Below, piece after piece: positions 27,944 to 40,970 of a stretch of DNA of 64,000 nt. The DNA is from Azolla caroliniana (lineage: Eukaryota > Polypodiophyta). The position numbers and the translations under genes are program-made. Within the stretch, counting starts at the first letter, position 1. Every line of letters starts with the position of its first letter. The stretch lies in assembly GCA_043228905.1 (NCBI GenBank), contig JBHGNT010000013.1:20522001-20586000 (forward strand), read 5' to 3'. The notes below the pieces were generated by a model. The model was not told where the DNA came from. It ran no database searches and saw nothing but the letters and a program-made list of their open reading frames with translations.

Positions 27944-30900
27944 TCAGTCATACACTTCCTTGTTGTGGTGGTGTAGGACCACAAGTATCCATTCGAATTT
28001 AATGGGATTGTTTTCCTATGCACAAAGGATATATCGTTATATGTACGCCCAAATCTTGCCAACTTCATCTCCTAGGATGGTATTCACTCCACTGAGGGCT
28101 TCATTTTTCAATTTTTTGACCAAACTTTTGTGACTAGATCCTTCATACACACACCCGATGAATTATCTAGCCTAAAAGTATCTAAGGAATAAATGAGCCA
28201 AGCAATCCACGAAGACAATGTTGCTAGTGTGAAGTGCAAGCAAGATCATTTTGTAATTTTGCTTTGGCTTTTCAACATCGTTGCTATCAATTTGTGATCA
28301 TAGTCAATTATGTATTGTTATAAGCAATTTGATGCGTCGTCACAATGTTCCTTGTAATTGCAACCTTTTTAACACGATATGCACAACAACAAACTTATGA
28401 TTCTCAACATAAAATCAAACAAAGGAAAAGATAATATTGTGTGGTTGTCGAGGTATATATTTTGAAGTATTGCATTCACCGTTCTCTTTAAGATGAAAAA
28501 TTAAGATGTCATTGTGTATGTCAAACACATGATGGGTAATTTGATATGATAAACCTAAGCAAGAAAATTCTATGTATTCGACGTTGAAGTCTAGGAAAGT
28601 ATTAATATGTTTGTTACTGCAAAAGCTCAACAAGTTAGTCATATAAGTAATAAATGTTTTTGTTGACTTTGTTTGCTAGTCTTCCACAATTGTCTCCTTG
28701 ATCAATATAACTTTACACATGATTACTACTAGACTAATATTATAGTCTACCTAAGGATCTATCCATAATGGTGAGATTGGGAGGGTTTCTGACTTTGCAT
28801 CCTCCTTGACAATATGCAGTGTATGTACCTCCTTGTGCCATTAAATGGGCAACTATGCTTCAATGAGTCACCACCTTGAACGTATAGGCTTATCCTTCGA
28901 TGTCGTTATGTCTAGTGAGGTTACAACAATATGTTTTGTTCCAAGCATGTGAGAAATGTCTAACATAAAGTTGTGTGTAGTTCTCTTGATGATAAGAAAA
29001 TGAAGAGTCGTGATGGTTCACCATCTTCATATATCTCTCTCAAAAAAAATTAAGTCATTTAAAGGTTTACTTAAAAATGGTGATCTGTTCAATTTCTTGG
29101 TTTGTGAGTTATGCACAAGGCCTTTCATGAATGGTAGGAAAGTAATATGGAAAAAGAGCATAGAAAGAAGAGACAATAAATCTATTAATCATACCACCTT
29201 TGGGCAATATCAAGTATGTCCACATATCCACTACATATCACCACAATGCAAATTAATATACTTTAGGAGCAAGAAACACGTGCGCATGCACTAAATATAC
29301 ATGCAAGCATGATAGAATTTCATCAAAACATTATATATACTCCTTGTCACTGCTAGGTGTCAAGAAAACTTGGTTCATTTCCTTCTTACATTTTATAATC
29401 GTTTGTTACAAGAGGACAATGTGATTGGTTGATGAACAATAACTATTGAAAGGTAGTTTCTATTCTCCTTTACTTTGTCTTCTATGAGCATATCCCCTCA
29501 TATTCCTCTCACTCTGAGACATTCCAAGAGTGAGAGAGACAACATGGGGTGCCCACATATCTATAGATATAAATGTAACAATAGAACATGATGATCCGAT
29601 ATAATTGCATCGGCTTTCTAAACTAAAAACAATAAAATATATATTGGTTTTGCGCTTGCTAAATTTTTTAAGACCGTGTAAATGTGTGCTCTCTTTAGTG
29701 GCAATCATCTACTCTTAATATTGTGATGACTAACATAAAGTTGTGCTATTATATGCACTCGTGTATGTATGGTTTATATGCACAATAAAAAAATGAAATC
29801 CATTATGGGTTTTGATTTAACTCGAGTATGTGAATGATTCCTTGCGATATTTTCAACATGCATTGCAAACGTAACAACTTTGTATCACCCAAAAATGGTA
29901 ATCTCCCAAATATTAATGTTACATGAGCAATTTTATAGCAAATTGTGCCACACTCAATTGAAAAGCCATGATTGAATATTAGCTTAAATTTGATGCTAAC
30001 AAATTTTACAAGCATGTATATAGTAATTTGTAACATTAGTTCCATGACTACTTAGAAAAAAGTTATTGAGAAGGCAAGAGCACGAGATGATCATTGTGAG
30101 CTCATAAATATTTCATATGCGTAGGACCATGCCTCATGCTCATCTTCATCGATCACTAAATGTTCTTCTATCTTATTCATGGGTAAATAACAAAATTAAG
30201 GCCTTTATGCTTTTATCAATGTGTCATGTTGTCCCCGAATATATTAATAATTTATCCACGATGGAAATCAGAATTAACTCTAAAAGGACGCAACAAATAA
30301 GCATGACTTAATATAATCCATTCTTTTTGTTCTCGATGTAAAGTACATGCCCTACAACGAGAGGTAAAAAAAATCCGTGCATTATTAGCGATGTGTAAAT
30401 CAAAAATGAAAAGACGCGAGGTCACGCTTTTCACAATGGGCTCCCCAGTTTTCATTCACAATACATGGAAACGTGAGGTGCACTTTTTTCCTACCCACTC
30501 CATGGCTTAACTCTTATGACATGTGTATCATCAGTATTATACTTTAAAAATTTGTAATTCGAAACTAAGATAAAGACAACATAGTCAAATTTATAAGTGG
30601 TGGGAATTGAAGCTTCACCTTCAGTTTACTAATATATAGGTTATGCCCCAGAACAAGACAAATTGGAGACCCATATCCAAAAGCACTACATTTTAAGGTA
30701 CAAATCTTAATTTCATTTGAAGGTTTAAACTTGCAAGAGCTACCTAGATTTCACTCTATAGAAATAAATGCTCATTTCATGGCACATGCTATCATTTTAA
30801 CGCAACAATGAGGATCTTATAATAGCACAAGCCTCCCTATAATGTGTCCCCCCAAATTTCAATAAAAGTGTGTATGTAGTAACAATATGTACATGTACTC

Positions 30901-32005
30901 AAAATGGATTACATAGATAAATAATGAGCCGGATAAAACGCACGTGACTAGAAATTGCAAAAACCATTTGTTTTTCTATTGATATACAATAACGAGATTT
31001 TAGTTGTTGTACAAAAGGATCCCAATAATGACATAGACTTGCTAGCACATTTCAACGGTAGAACGAAACTCTTTTCATGTGTTATAATTTCTACCTTTTC
31101 TTAATACTCGTGGGCCTTAACTATTTTGATGGTCCCATTACCTCCAAAGGTTTATTTTGGAAGGCTATTGCATGGTGTTACAATCATAACACTACCTATA
31201 TCATGGCTAAGTTAACTAAAATCTTGCTTGGCAGCCTTTTGTTACATCCTTATGTAGTCATCGAGATCAAATAACCATAATCTTTTAGAAAAGAAACCAA
31301 TGCCCAATAGACCACGTTTTTGTTTGTAGAGTAGTCTACCCAATACTACTTTACAAAGCTGTATGGATGCAAGAATGAGAAGGGAGGGAAAGTCATGCAT
31401 CTACATTCGTCTCTGACCAATGGGTTTTTGATACATTTGCAATAAGTTTTGGCACTCCACGTTCTCGATGATGTCACACCAAATCATATATGGATTTCTC
31501 TTGTAAGGGCTCAATCTAAAACTAACCTAACACAAGAAACTGTATTGTCCACATTCTCGAGCTCTCGATCATAGCGTACCACATCTTCTGGAACCAATGG
31601 ACGAGGAAGTTTGTCCAACTATGTGCTCAATTAGAATAGAACCCATCGTAAGGTGAGCAATGACATTGAGATGCTCAGGATAAGCCTGAGCCCGAAAGAC
31701 AAAAGAAGAAGAAGAAGAAGAAGCTAGGGTTTATGTGGCACATCATCGACATGGACGTAAACGAATGGCAAATGGTGGCATGCCAGAGGCAAGAGATGGC
31801 CTGGGGTGGGGGTCTTAAGCGTGGCGAGAGACAGATCGAGATAACACGAAGCAAATGTCTAAGATTGTGTCTCTAGGAGGAGGAGGAGGAGGAGGGTAAT
31901 GAGGGTGTGAACCCAAGCCCACCAGGCTAGATTGAGAGATTTGAGATTTTCTCTACACAAAGAAAGAAAGCCCTTTAAGGGTGGTGGTAAGTAGTAGCAA
32001 AAGAG

Positions 32006-32010
<5 letters not shown>
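27944..32010. other. No recognised gene (about 4 kb)
   Basis: AT-rich with frequent stops. The longest open frames (28415-28642 minus, 29010-29294 plus, 29460-29708 minus) show no family motif. The last 300 bases before 32010 probably include the promoter and 5' UTR of the gene at 32063. Confidence 0.55.

Positions 32011-32012
<2 letters not shown>

Positions 32013-32044
<32 letters not shown>
32013..32044 (+). repeat. (CT)n microsatellite in the 5' UTR
   Basis: About 16 CT units end 18 bases before the ATG at 32063. Confidence 0.9.
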
Positions 32045-32048
<4 letters not shown>

Positions 32049-32062
32049 GAACAGAGCTTTCC

Positions 32063-35000
32063 ATGGCACCTCCCTCTAAAAGACAAGCAAATCATCCTTC
32101 TTCCTCTTCTTCTCCTAATGCTGCTCTTCCTCTTCCCGGCCTTGCTATTGGCGTCATAGCAGGTATTGCTGCTGCCATAGCCTCTCACAACCTCCTCAGG
32201 AAGAAGGAGAAGAAGAAGAAAAAGAAGGAGGAGGAGGAGGAGGAGGAGGTCCCCTCTCCATCCCTCGTATTGGAAGAAACCCAAAACATAACTTGTAAAG
32301 AAGATGAAAAAGAAGAAGAAAAGGAGGATGGGTTCTCTGAGAAACCCTTGTTATCATCAGTTAATGAACTAGATTTCAGGCTTGCCTATGGTGAGGAGCT
32401 TCACCTATCTACTCAAGATAGTAGCTTTTCCTCCTCTGACATTGCACTAATTTCAAGTAATGAGGAGACATTGCATGAGGTAAGTAATGATCGTTTGAAA
32501 CCCTTTCCTTCTGAATTTTATGAAATAAAAACTGACAAACTGAGCCTGGAAGATAGAGAAAGGGAAAGAGAAAAAGAGCATTGGAATTATGCCCAAACAG
32601 ATGAAAAACATGTTTCACATATAGATTTGCATCCTTTGTTCACCACACAATCCATTGAAAGTAGACGCATGTCAATTAGTAATATAGAAACTGAGATTGA
32701 TCTAAAACATGATAATGTTGGGATCACAAGTGGTTTCTGTATTAAGGACTCAAATCCCCAACTGTTAATAGATGGGTCTAAAACCGGTCATATGGATATG
32801 AACAATCAGCACTCGAGCCTTGAATTGTTAATAGATGGGTCTAAAACTGGTCATATGAATGTCAGTGATGAAGAAAACATTCATGCAAGGAGGATCTATG
32901 CTGATATTTGTTTAAATCACAAGTATGACCAGCCTAACTACCAATTAAGAGCAGAAGATTCCAATGGCACTGGATCAATCACCAATATACCGAGTTTCAA
33001 TGACACTTGTTTAAGAAAGGATGTTGAGACCAATCATCAATTTTTTATTGGGAGTTTTAATAATGCTATTCAACAGATTAATTTCCAATCAACCCTGGAG
33101 AGATCTGACAATGGTAGTGAAAACCTTGATCTCCAACCAACAATGGAGGGATCTAGTAATGATAACAAAGAGATTAACGTTGAATTAGGATTGGATAATG
33201 GCAGTAGTATCCAACCAGCAATGCAGGAATCAGATAATGTGTCTGAAAACCATAATCTTCAACCAACAATGGAGGGATTTGTTAATCATATAGAAAAGCC
33301 TAATCTCCATATAACAATCGAGAAATTGGACGATGATAGCAAATATCCTAATCTCCAATCAATAAAAGAGAAATCAGATAATGATCGTGAAAATCCTACT
33401 CCCCAACCAACATTTGAGGAATCGGCCAATAGTATTGAACAGCTAACAATGGAGGAGTTGGATAATGTCAGTGAAAATCCTAATCTCCAACCAACAATAG
33501 AGAGATTTGACAATGGTGGTGAAAAGTCTAATCTCCAACCAACAATGGATAATGGTGTTGAAAAGTTTAATCTCCAGCCAGCAAGCAAGGAGCAATCAGA
33601 TAATGGTATTGAAAATCCTAAACTCCAAGCAATAATGGAGAGATCTGATAATGGTAGTCAAAATCCTAATCCCCAGCCACCAATGGATGGATCAGATAAT
33701 GTTATTGAGCAGCAGAATATCCAACCAAGAATGGAGGAATCAGAAAATGTTATTGAAAAACCTAATCCCCAACCAACACTGAAGAGATCTGATTATAGAA
33801 GTGAAAAGCCTAGTCTTGAACAAACAATAGATAATGGTATTGGAGAGCCTAATCTTCAACCAACAATCAAGGAATTGGATAATGGTAGTGAAAGTCTTAA
33901 TCTCGAACCAGAAATGGAGGAATCAGATAATGGAATGGAAAAGCTTAATCTCCCATCGTTGTTGGAGGATGTGAATGATCCATGTTTATTATGTGCCGAA
34001 GATATATATCCAGTTCTTCAATGTACAGTAGATGCTCCTTGTGTTGATAGAGGTATTTGCATGCAATCAATGACTAATGGATTGGATGAAGATCATTCAT
34101 CTATTGATAGAGAGCCTAATCTTCAATCCATGGCACAAGGATCTGATGAATCGTGGAGCATTGACCCTTGTGGCACTTTTTTAAGATGTGTGAATGGATG
34201 CTCGCCAACATTGCAAATCCTTTATGAGACATTTTCTAATCAACAACCAAATATTCGGTCAATAGAAGCCAAATTGGATGATAATTCTCTAGGTTTTGAT
34301 GAACAAGAGGTTAAACTTCAATCCATAATGGTGGTTAATGATGCAAATTTAAGTAATAATGGTGAACATGATCAGCCATTAATATTGGAGGGTTCAGAAT
34401 ATAGCTTATCAGATACCATTGTGAAGCTTGATGCTGGATCAGATATCAAGGGTAATGATGATAATTCTCTAGATGTTGATGGACAAGAGGTTAAGCATCA
34501 ATCCATAGTGGAGGTTAATGATGCAAATTTAAGTAATAATAGTGAACATGATCAGCCATTAATAATGGAGGGCTCAGAATTTACCTTATCAGGTACCATT
34601 GTGAAGCTTGATGCTGGATCAGATATCAAGGGTAATGATGATAATTCTCTAGGTGTTGATGGACAAGAGGTTAAGCTTCAATCCACAGTGGCGGTTAATG
34701 ATGTAAATTTAAGTAATAATAGTGAACATGATCAGCCATTAATATTGGAGGGTTCAGAATATACCTTATCAGATACCATTGTGAAGCTTGATGTTGGATC
34801 AGATATCAAGGGTAATGATGATAATTCTCTAGGTGTTGATGGACAAGAGGTTAAGCTTCAATCCACAGTGGCGGTTAATGATGCAAATTTAAGTAATAAT
34901 GGTGAACATGATCAGCCATTAATATTGGAGGGTTCAGAATATACCTTATCAGATACCATTGTGAAGCTTGATGTTGGATCAGATATCAAGGGTAATGATG

Positions 35001-38000
35001 ATAATTCTCTTGGTGTTGATGGACAAGAGGTTAAGCTTCAATGCATAGTGGAGGTTAATGATGCAAATTTAAGTAATAATGGTGAACATGATCAGCCATT
35101 AATAATGGAGGGTTCAGAATATAGCTTATCAGATACCATTGTGAAGCTTGATGTTGGATCAGATATCAAGGGTAATGATGATAATTCTCTAGGTGTTGAT
35201 GGACAAGAGATTAAGCTTCAATCCATAGTGGAGGTTAATGATGCAAATTTGAGTAATAATGGTGAACATGATCAGCCATTAATAATGGAGGGTTCAAAAT
35301 ATACCTTATTAGATACCATTGTGAAGCTTGATGTTGGATCAGATATCAATGGTAATGAGGATACTTCGTTACTTGTTGATAAAGAGATAAGTGTTAAGTC
35401 AACAATGGCAAAGTGTTTGGAAAATATTTCACAAGAACAAGAACTAAAACTAAATCTTCAATTTGAAGTGGAGGAATATGTTGGAGAAGTACATCCTGAA
35501 ACAACAAAGAAAGTCACAGATGACCCTTGTTTATTTGCTGATCATCATCCTAATTTCCGATTAGCAATGGAAATTTTTGATGATACTTGTAATTTAGAAG
35601 CTAATCCTTCATTTGGTGATGATCCTAATCTTCAATTGGCAATGGAATGTTTTCATGTTGTAGAGGCTAATCTTCCATTACTAGTGGATGGGCCTAATGG
35701 CACTTGCATAAGTATAAATGAAAGGAATGCTCTTCTATCAGCAACAAAGCATTCTGGTAATACTGGTTCATGTGTTAATGATGATGTTTCTATTAGCTTT
35801 GGCAGAGATTCTAATCTCCAAGCAAGATTGGAGGGTTCAGATGACACTTTTTCAATAAGCACTAGTGAACAGCTACCAGGCATCAAGGTGTATGAGAATA
35901 TCGTTTCAACTGATGAAAGAGAACAAAAGATGGAATCACTGGTTGAGGGATCTGATGATGTTGATTTAAGTGCTGAATCGGATGATAATGTTGAATATTC
36001 TAATCATAATCAATCAAAAGAAGTGTCTGATCAGTGTTGTTCTTTCCTTGATGAAGCTCATGATGATCTTCAATCAATCAATGAATGTTCTGAGGACACC
36101 GTTTTAAGCGAAGATATAGAACCAAATCTCAAATCAAATTGTGCTGGTAACAATTTCATACAGACCGATGAACGTGTTAATCTTGAATCAATAATGGAAC
36201 AGTCTGGTAGCATGTTTCCTAATGGTCTGCCTCATCTGCAACCAATAGTGAAAGAATTTGAAAATTTATGTTTCAGTATTGATGTTGAACATGATTTCCA
36301 AGAAACAATGGAAGGGTGGAATACACTGAATGTAGAGCCTGATATCCAACTGGTAGAAGAACATATTGATTATACTTGCTTATGCAAATGTGAAGAACCA
36401 TATGACCTATCAACAATGGAGGGAGTGTCAAATCTTTCAAAATGTTTGGACATTGATGGAGAGTCTATCCTTTTATCAGTATTAATGGAGTCCGACAGTG
36501 CTGGTGAGCCCAAAAGTGGGAGTGGTGAAACTTGTCTAACTAGTGATACAGAGCCAAATGTCCAATTAAAAATGGAGGAATCTGATGATGGTAATGATCA
36601 TCTCACAAGCTTTGGAGTCCCTTATATTCACCCAATGATGAAAGGGTCTGATCCAACTTTTGCAAATCAAAATGTTGATGGAGAAATACATTTCGAATCA
36701 ATAGTGGAACATGGTAACAACAATTTCTTAACTTCTAATGGATATTATAATTGCCAATTAATGGAAGGGTTGGATACTTGTGCTGAAAGAGCAGTTGAAA
36801 AGTGTGATGGAACTAATTCTGATATTCATGGGAAGTTGAATCTTCTACCAATGGGTGGTGAAACTTGTTTCAGCACCAACTTCAATTCAATGGTAGTGCT
36901 AGAGGAATCTGATTCTTTGAGCATTGATGGTGTGCCCAAAAACCAATCAATACTGGAGGGATATGATTATATGTGTTTAATTGGCGATGGAGATCATATT
37001 CTTCAACCAAAAATTGAGGTTTCCGATGACATCTATGGATGTTATCTGAGTGGTGATGATGAATGCAATCACAAAATAACAAGGGAGGGTTCAAATAAAC
37101 CTTGTTTAAGCAGTGAGGGAAACCCTGATCTCTATTTGATACAAACTTTTTCCGATTATCGAACATTGGGGTGGTCTTGTAATATTTCTGAGAACAGTCA
37201 GTCTGAAACTTGTTTAAGTGTAGATAGAGAAACTCCTCACCAATCAACAATGATCCCTGGAGATAATACTCGTTTAAGCTATAACGAATGTCCTTATATC
37301 CAATCAAAAATGGAAGAGCGTGGTCACACTTGTGCTGGTCAAGTGCATAATCTTCTGTCAACATTAGATGACAGTTTGGACATCGATGGAGAATCCAGTG
37401 TAGAGAGATCTGATAATGGTAATCTTCAACTACTAGCAAACTTTGATGAAATTTGTCAAACTAGTGATAGAGAGCTGAATGTCCAATCAGAAATAGATGA
37501 ATCTGCTGATGATAGTCCTGTAAGAAGTGGAATATCTAATGTCCATTCATTCATGAAGGATTCTCCCACCATTTTCTCAATTATTGGTGAAGAAACACAT
37601 TCCAAATCAATAGTTGAAGCTGGTAATGACACTCGGTTAACTTCTACTGGATATGATAAACTCCCAAAATTAGTGAAACACTTAGATGTTTGTAGCAATA
37701 ACGAAATTAATGTTCATACAATGGTAGAGGAGTTTGATATGGCTTATGTTACACCCATCGATGGTGTGTCCAAAAGCCAGTCTTTGCTGGAGACAAATGA
37801 TGATTGTTTAACTGCTAATGGAGATTCCACTGTTCAACCAATAGTTGAGTTTTCTGATGATATTGGTAATATTTATTTGAGTGATGGAGTGGTCAGTGAT
37901 GACAATGTTCCTTTAATCAGTAAACATGGACAGCTAATTATCAATGATGCTGACCCTAACCCTCAATCAGAAATGGAGACGGGGGGCTCTCCCTATACTC

Positions 38001-39346
38001 ACACAACCAACAATGATAAATATGATGATTTATTGATAATTGATAGATCTAATTATACTTGCTTGGTTTCTGATGATTTGCAATGCAGTAGAGAGGGATT
38101 TGAAATCTCTTGTTTAAGTACTGAAGGAGAGCAAGATCTACGATCAGCAACAGAGAGTGTTTCCAATACTAGTGTAAGTATCGTCAATGAAGAACTTCAC
38201 CTCCAATCAAGAATGAAGAACACTGATCAGCATTGTATTCTCAAGTCAACCATTGAAGTGGACAAGTCAGATGCAATGTGTTTAAGAGTTGAAAGAGAAC
38301 CTGATTTTCAATACAAGTTTAATCCTAGAAGCAGCCAACCAAGATCGATGTCTACTTATGAGATTGCAGCCAATGATGAAGATGCAAGCAATGATAAGGA
38401 TGAGATTCGAGGACATACTATCATTGCCCCTCTTAAAGACCATAATGTTGTCAAAGATACTATCATTGATCCTGTTAAAGAGCATGAAGATTGTTCTTTA
38501 ATGATGGATCATTCAGAAGAGCATATAATGAAATCAAGGGGTATAGATATCAATGATGTTAAAGAACCTGTGTGTAATGATGTGATTGAAAAGAGGAAAT
38601 TCGAGCTCGATGGCACAGAAAAGAAACCTAGGTAATTCAGCTCCTTTGTTTTATATCAATTAAATTGTTTCCGCAGAATCTTAATGTGATGTTTAAAGAT
38701 TGAAATCAACACTAATCTTAATGTGATGCCTTTACAGCCATACCAACTCATCTGAAGTGTTATCATGTGAACAAGGATTAACCAGTGTGAAGAAGGTAGT
38801 TCAACCAAGTCTTTATCAATATATTGTATTTCACTTAGTCTTAGTCCTGTTAAGACATACAGTTAATGTCCTCTTCTAGTTCAGTAAGTTTTTATCATGT
38901 TGTTCTTGCCTATTTTTGCTTTGATCCTTGTGAACCAAAATTTGGTCCATGGTTTTCATGAGTTTTTCAAATAACCCTAAATAATCTACTTGCTTTATAG
39001 ATGGTCTGCTAAATCCAAACGTCTTTTGTTCATTGATTAGGAGGATGGAGAACTGAGATCATCAGACGGAAATGGTGATATGAAGACCAACGAGGCATTG
39101 CCTTCAATACACACAAGCAAGAAAAGCAAGAGAAGAAGAAAAGTGAAAAAAGACAAGGTTGTCGTCCAGGGTACACATTGTCGCCAAGAAATACTCAGTG
39201 TTCACCAATCCAAAGATGGGTGGTTTCCAAACAAATTTGAGAAGCTCGCCCCACACTTTGTTCTCTGCTTTGTCTCCGCATGCTTATTTATTGCGGTAAT
39301 AAGTATTGTGCAACAATATTTACAACTATCTGAACCCCTTGGTTAA
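32063..39346 (+). CDS. Very long acidic repeat protein with terminal membrane segments, family unknown
   Basis: Three exons: 32063-38631, 38738-38795, 39041-39346; 2310 residues. Both introns have GT-AG ends and keep the frame. The start ATGG at 32063 is the first ATG after the CT tract. Residues 26-45 (GLAIGVIAGIAAAIASHNLL) form a likely membrane helix, followed by a Lys run and a Glu run. Residues about 345-635 contain some 25 loose repeats built on N-L-Q-P-T-M-E and S-D-N-G. Residues 739-1098 are six 60-residue tandem repeats. The remainder is low-complexity, rich in Asp, Glu, Asn and Ser. The last exon adds a basic run KKSKRRRKVKKDK (about 2236-2248) and a hydrophobic helix near 2281-2299 (HFVLCFVSACLFIAVISIV). 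I recognise no enzymatic domain. A single uninterrupted 6.5-kb exon argues strongly that it is translated. Function unknown; a membrane-anchored, disordered scaffold or tether is only a guess. Confidence 0.88.
33090..33960 (+). repeat. Degenerate in-frame repeats of the giant protein
   Basis: About 25 units of variable length share the coding pattern aatctccaaccaacaatg-gag followed by gataatggtagtgaaa. In protein terms the unit is N-P-N-L-Q-P-T-M-E-x-S-D-N-G-x-E. Copy length varies between roughly 8 and 20 residues, always in multiples of three bases. Confidence 0.85.
34277..35356 (+). repeat. Six 180-bp in-frame tandem repeats (60 residues each)
   Basis: Copies start at 34277, 34457, 34637, 34817, 34997 and 35177 with no length change. 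Each encodes DDNSLGVDGQEVKLQS, VNDANLSNN, EHDQPL and SDTIVKLDVGSDIKGN in order. Copies 3 and 4 differ at only about two bases. A seventh, decayed start (EDTSLLVDKE) follows. Confidence 0.97.
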
Positions 39347-40970
39347 TAAGCAAGTGAAACGAATTATTAGAGTAGAACCTTCATGACTTTAGGAAAGGCT
39401 TTAGTTTGCTCTACTTAAAATTTTCTACAATAGAGGATAATACCCTTTGTTAGCAGCAGCCTGTTCAAATGATTGGAGACAAATGTATAAATTTTGTAAT
39501 GAACCACAACATTACCTCTCCTTCATTTTGAGAGGTTGAGCTGAGTATTTGTTATATTTTATGGTTTCCCCAGAAATGTTATGGGGGGATGCGCTGTTTA
39601 TTAGAAAGCATTATTATACATGGCAATATTGATTGAGTTTATTCAAATTATTGAAGAGATAAAAGCATTTGTGCCATTTCTTTGAGAGGTTCAGTTTTTT
39701 TCGTCGTTTCAAAGATTCTTTTCAGCATTTCTAATCATTTTTCATGACCTGGACATTTCTTCCATTAGATGTTTACAGCATTCCTAGAGTCTTGGCATCA
39801 AAGAAGTCAGATGCACACAGACTACTTGGATAGCATAATAAAGGCTCTGCAGGTGTATATCTGCAAAGATGGTGGTTGAAAAGGGCTTCAAAGTTGAGGG
39901 GAGTCCTTTGAAAAACCAATCAAAAGCTGTTTTAAACTAATCACGAAATATTAGCTCCATATCCTTTTATTACTCTTATTACCATTACATTATACGTCCA
40001 AATAATTCAATTTCCAATTGACTCTTTTTTATGAGATTCTTCATAATAATCACTATTGTGGACTTGAGAATAATTTCTATGGACGTTAATTTGTTTGTAC
40101 TTATTAGGAAAAAATAAAAGAAAAAGATTGTTTGTATATTTTCCTATTTGGGTTACATCATTGTTGTCATTACAATTGATTAAGTTATTCAGCTAGAAGT
40201 CATTGTAATTTGTACATATATTTACATTGATACCTACACAGGGATATCTACAGGGATGATGGTTGGGTGTAAAGTTGAGGAAAAAGATTGATTTGTGTCC
40301 TTTGGAAAACCAAACAAAAATTTTCTGCACTAATTACGAGACAACTTGCTCCATGTCCTTTACTTTCATGGTATTGAAGATATAGCAGATAACGTAAAAA
40401 TTGTAAATTCCCAAAAAAGTTATTGAGGAATAACACAGTGAAAAATGTAACATCCCAAGAATTCTCAAGCCAAAATTATACAAAACTTATTAGATGTACA
40501 CAGATGGTTCTAACCCATTAAAGCATATGGCCATTTTGATCTTATTTAGGTGCAGTGCAAATTAGGATGTTGATAGTAGATACTTGCTCTCTATATTCCC
40601 CTTCGTTGGCTTGTTACAAATAATTTGAATCAGTTCATTCACTTTGAATGAGTTAATGCAATTTGGCTCACATTGAAAATTACAATTTCACACTTGTGTG
40701 AAGCAAAACACACTTAATACGTATTGAGTCTACGTTTGTAGTGTTGAAAGTCCTTAACAAGGTATGTCAATCATGAGGAACGAAATCTTGCCCTTCTTCA
40801 TGTCAAAGGGTAAACATCTTTCAACAAAAGATCGACTGATAGAAGTGCTGGCATTCTATATAGAATGTGTGCCATGATAATTCATACACTCATACAAGGC
40901 CTTTAGCTTTATTTGTTGACAACAGACGACTCGCACCTTCATCCAAGAACATACTCTCTCCTCTGCTGAC
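39347..40970. other. Region between two convergent genes
   Basis: Contains the 3' ends of the giant-protein gene (+) and the JmjC gene (-), which face each other tail to tail. A diverged ~105-bp direct repeat lies at about 39868-39970 and 40255-40362 (gatggttg..., aaagttgagg, cctttg.aaaaccaa.caaaa, ctccat.tcctttt). No other gene is seen. Confidence 0.6.

Noticed and set aside
31859-32284. Minus-strand frame of 141 residues over the giant-protein start
   Set aside because: It translates the antisense of the (CT)n tract and Lys/Glu codons; the plus-strand frame is far longer and has introns that join in frame.
36882-37439. 185-residue minus-strand frame inside the giant-protein exon
   Set aside because: Shadow of the plus-strand coding exon with no recognisable family.
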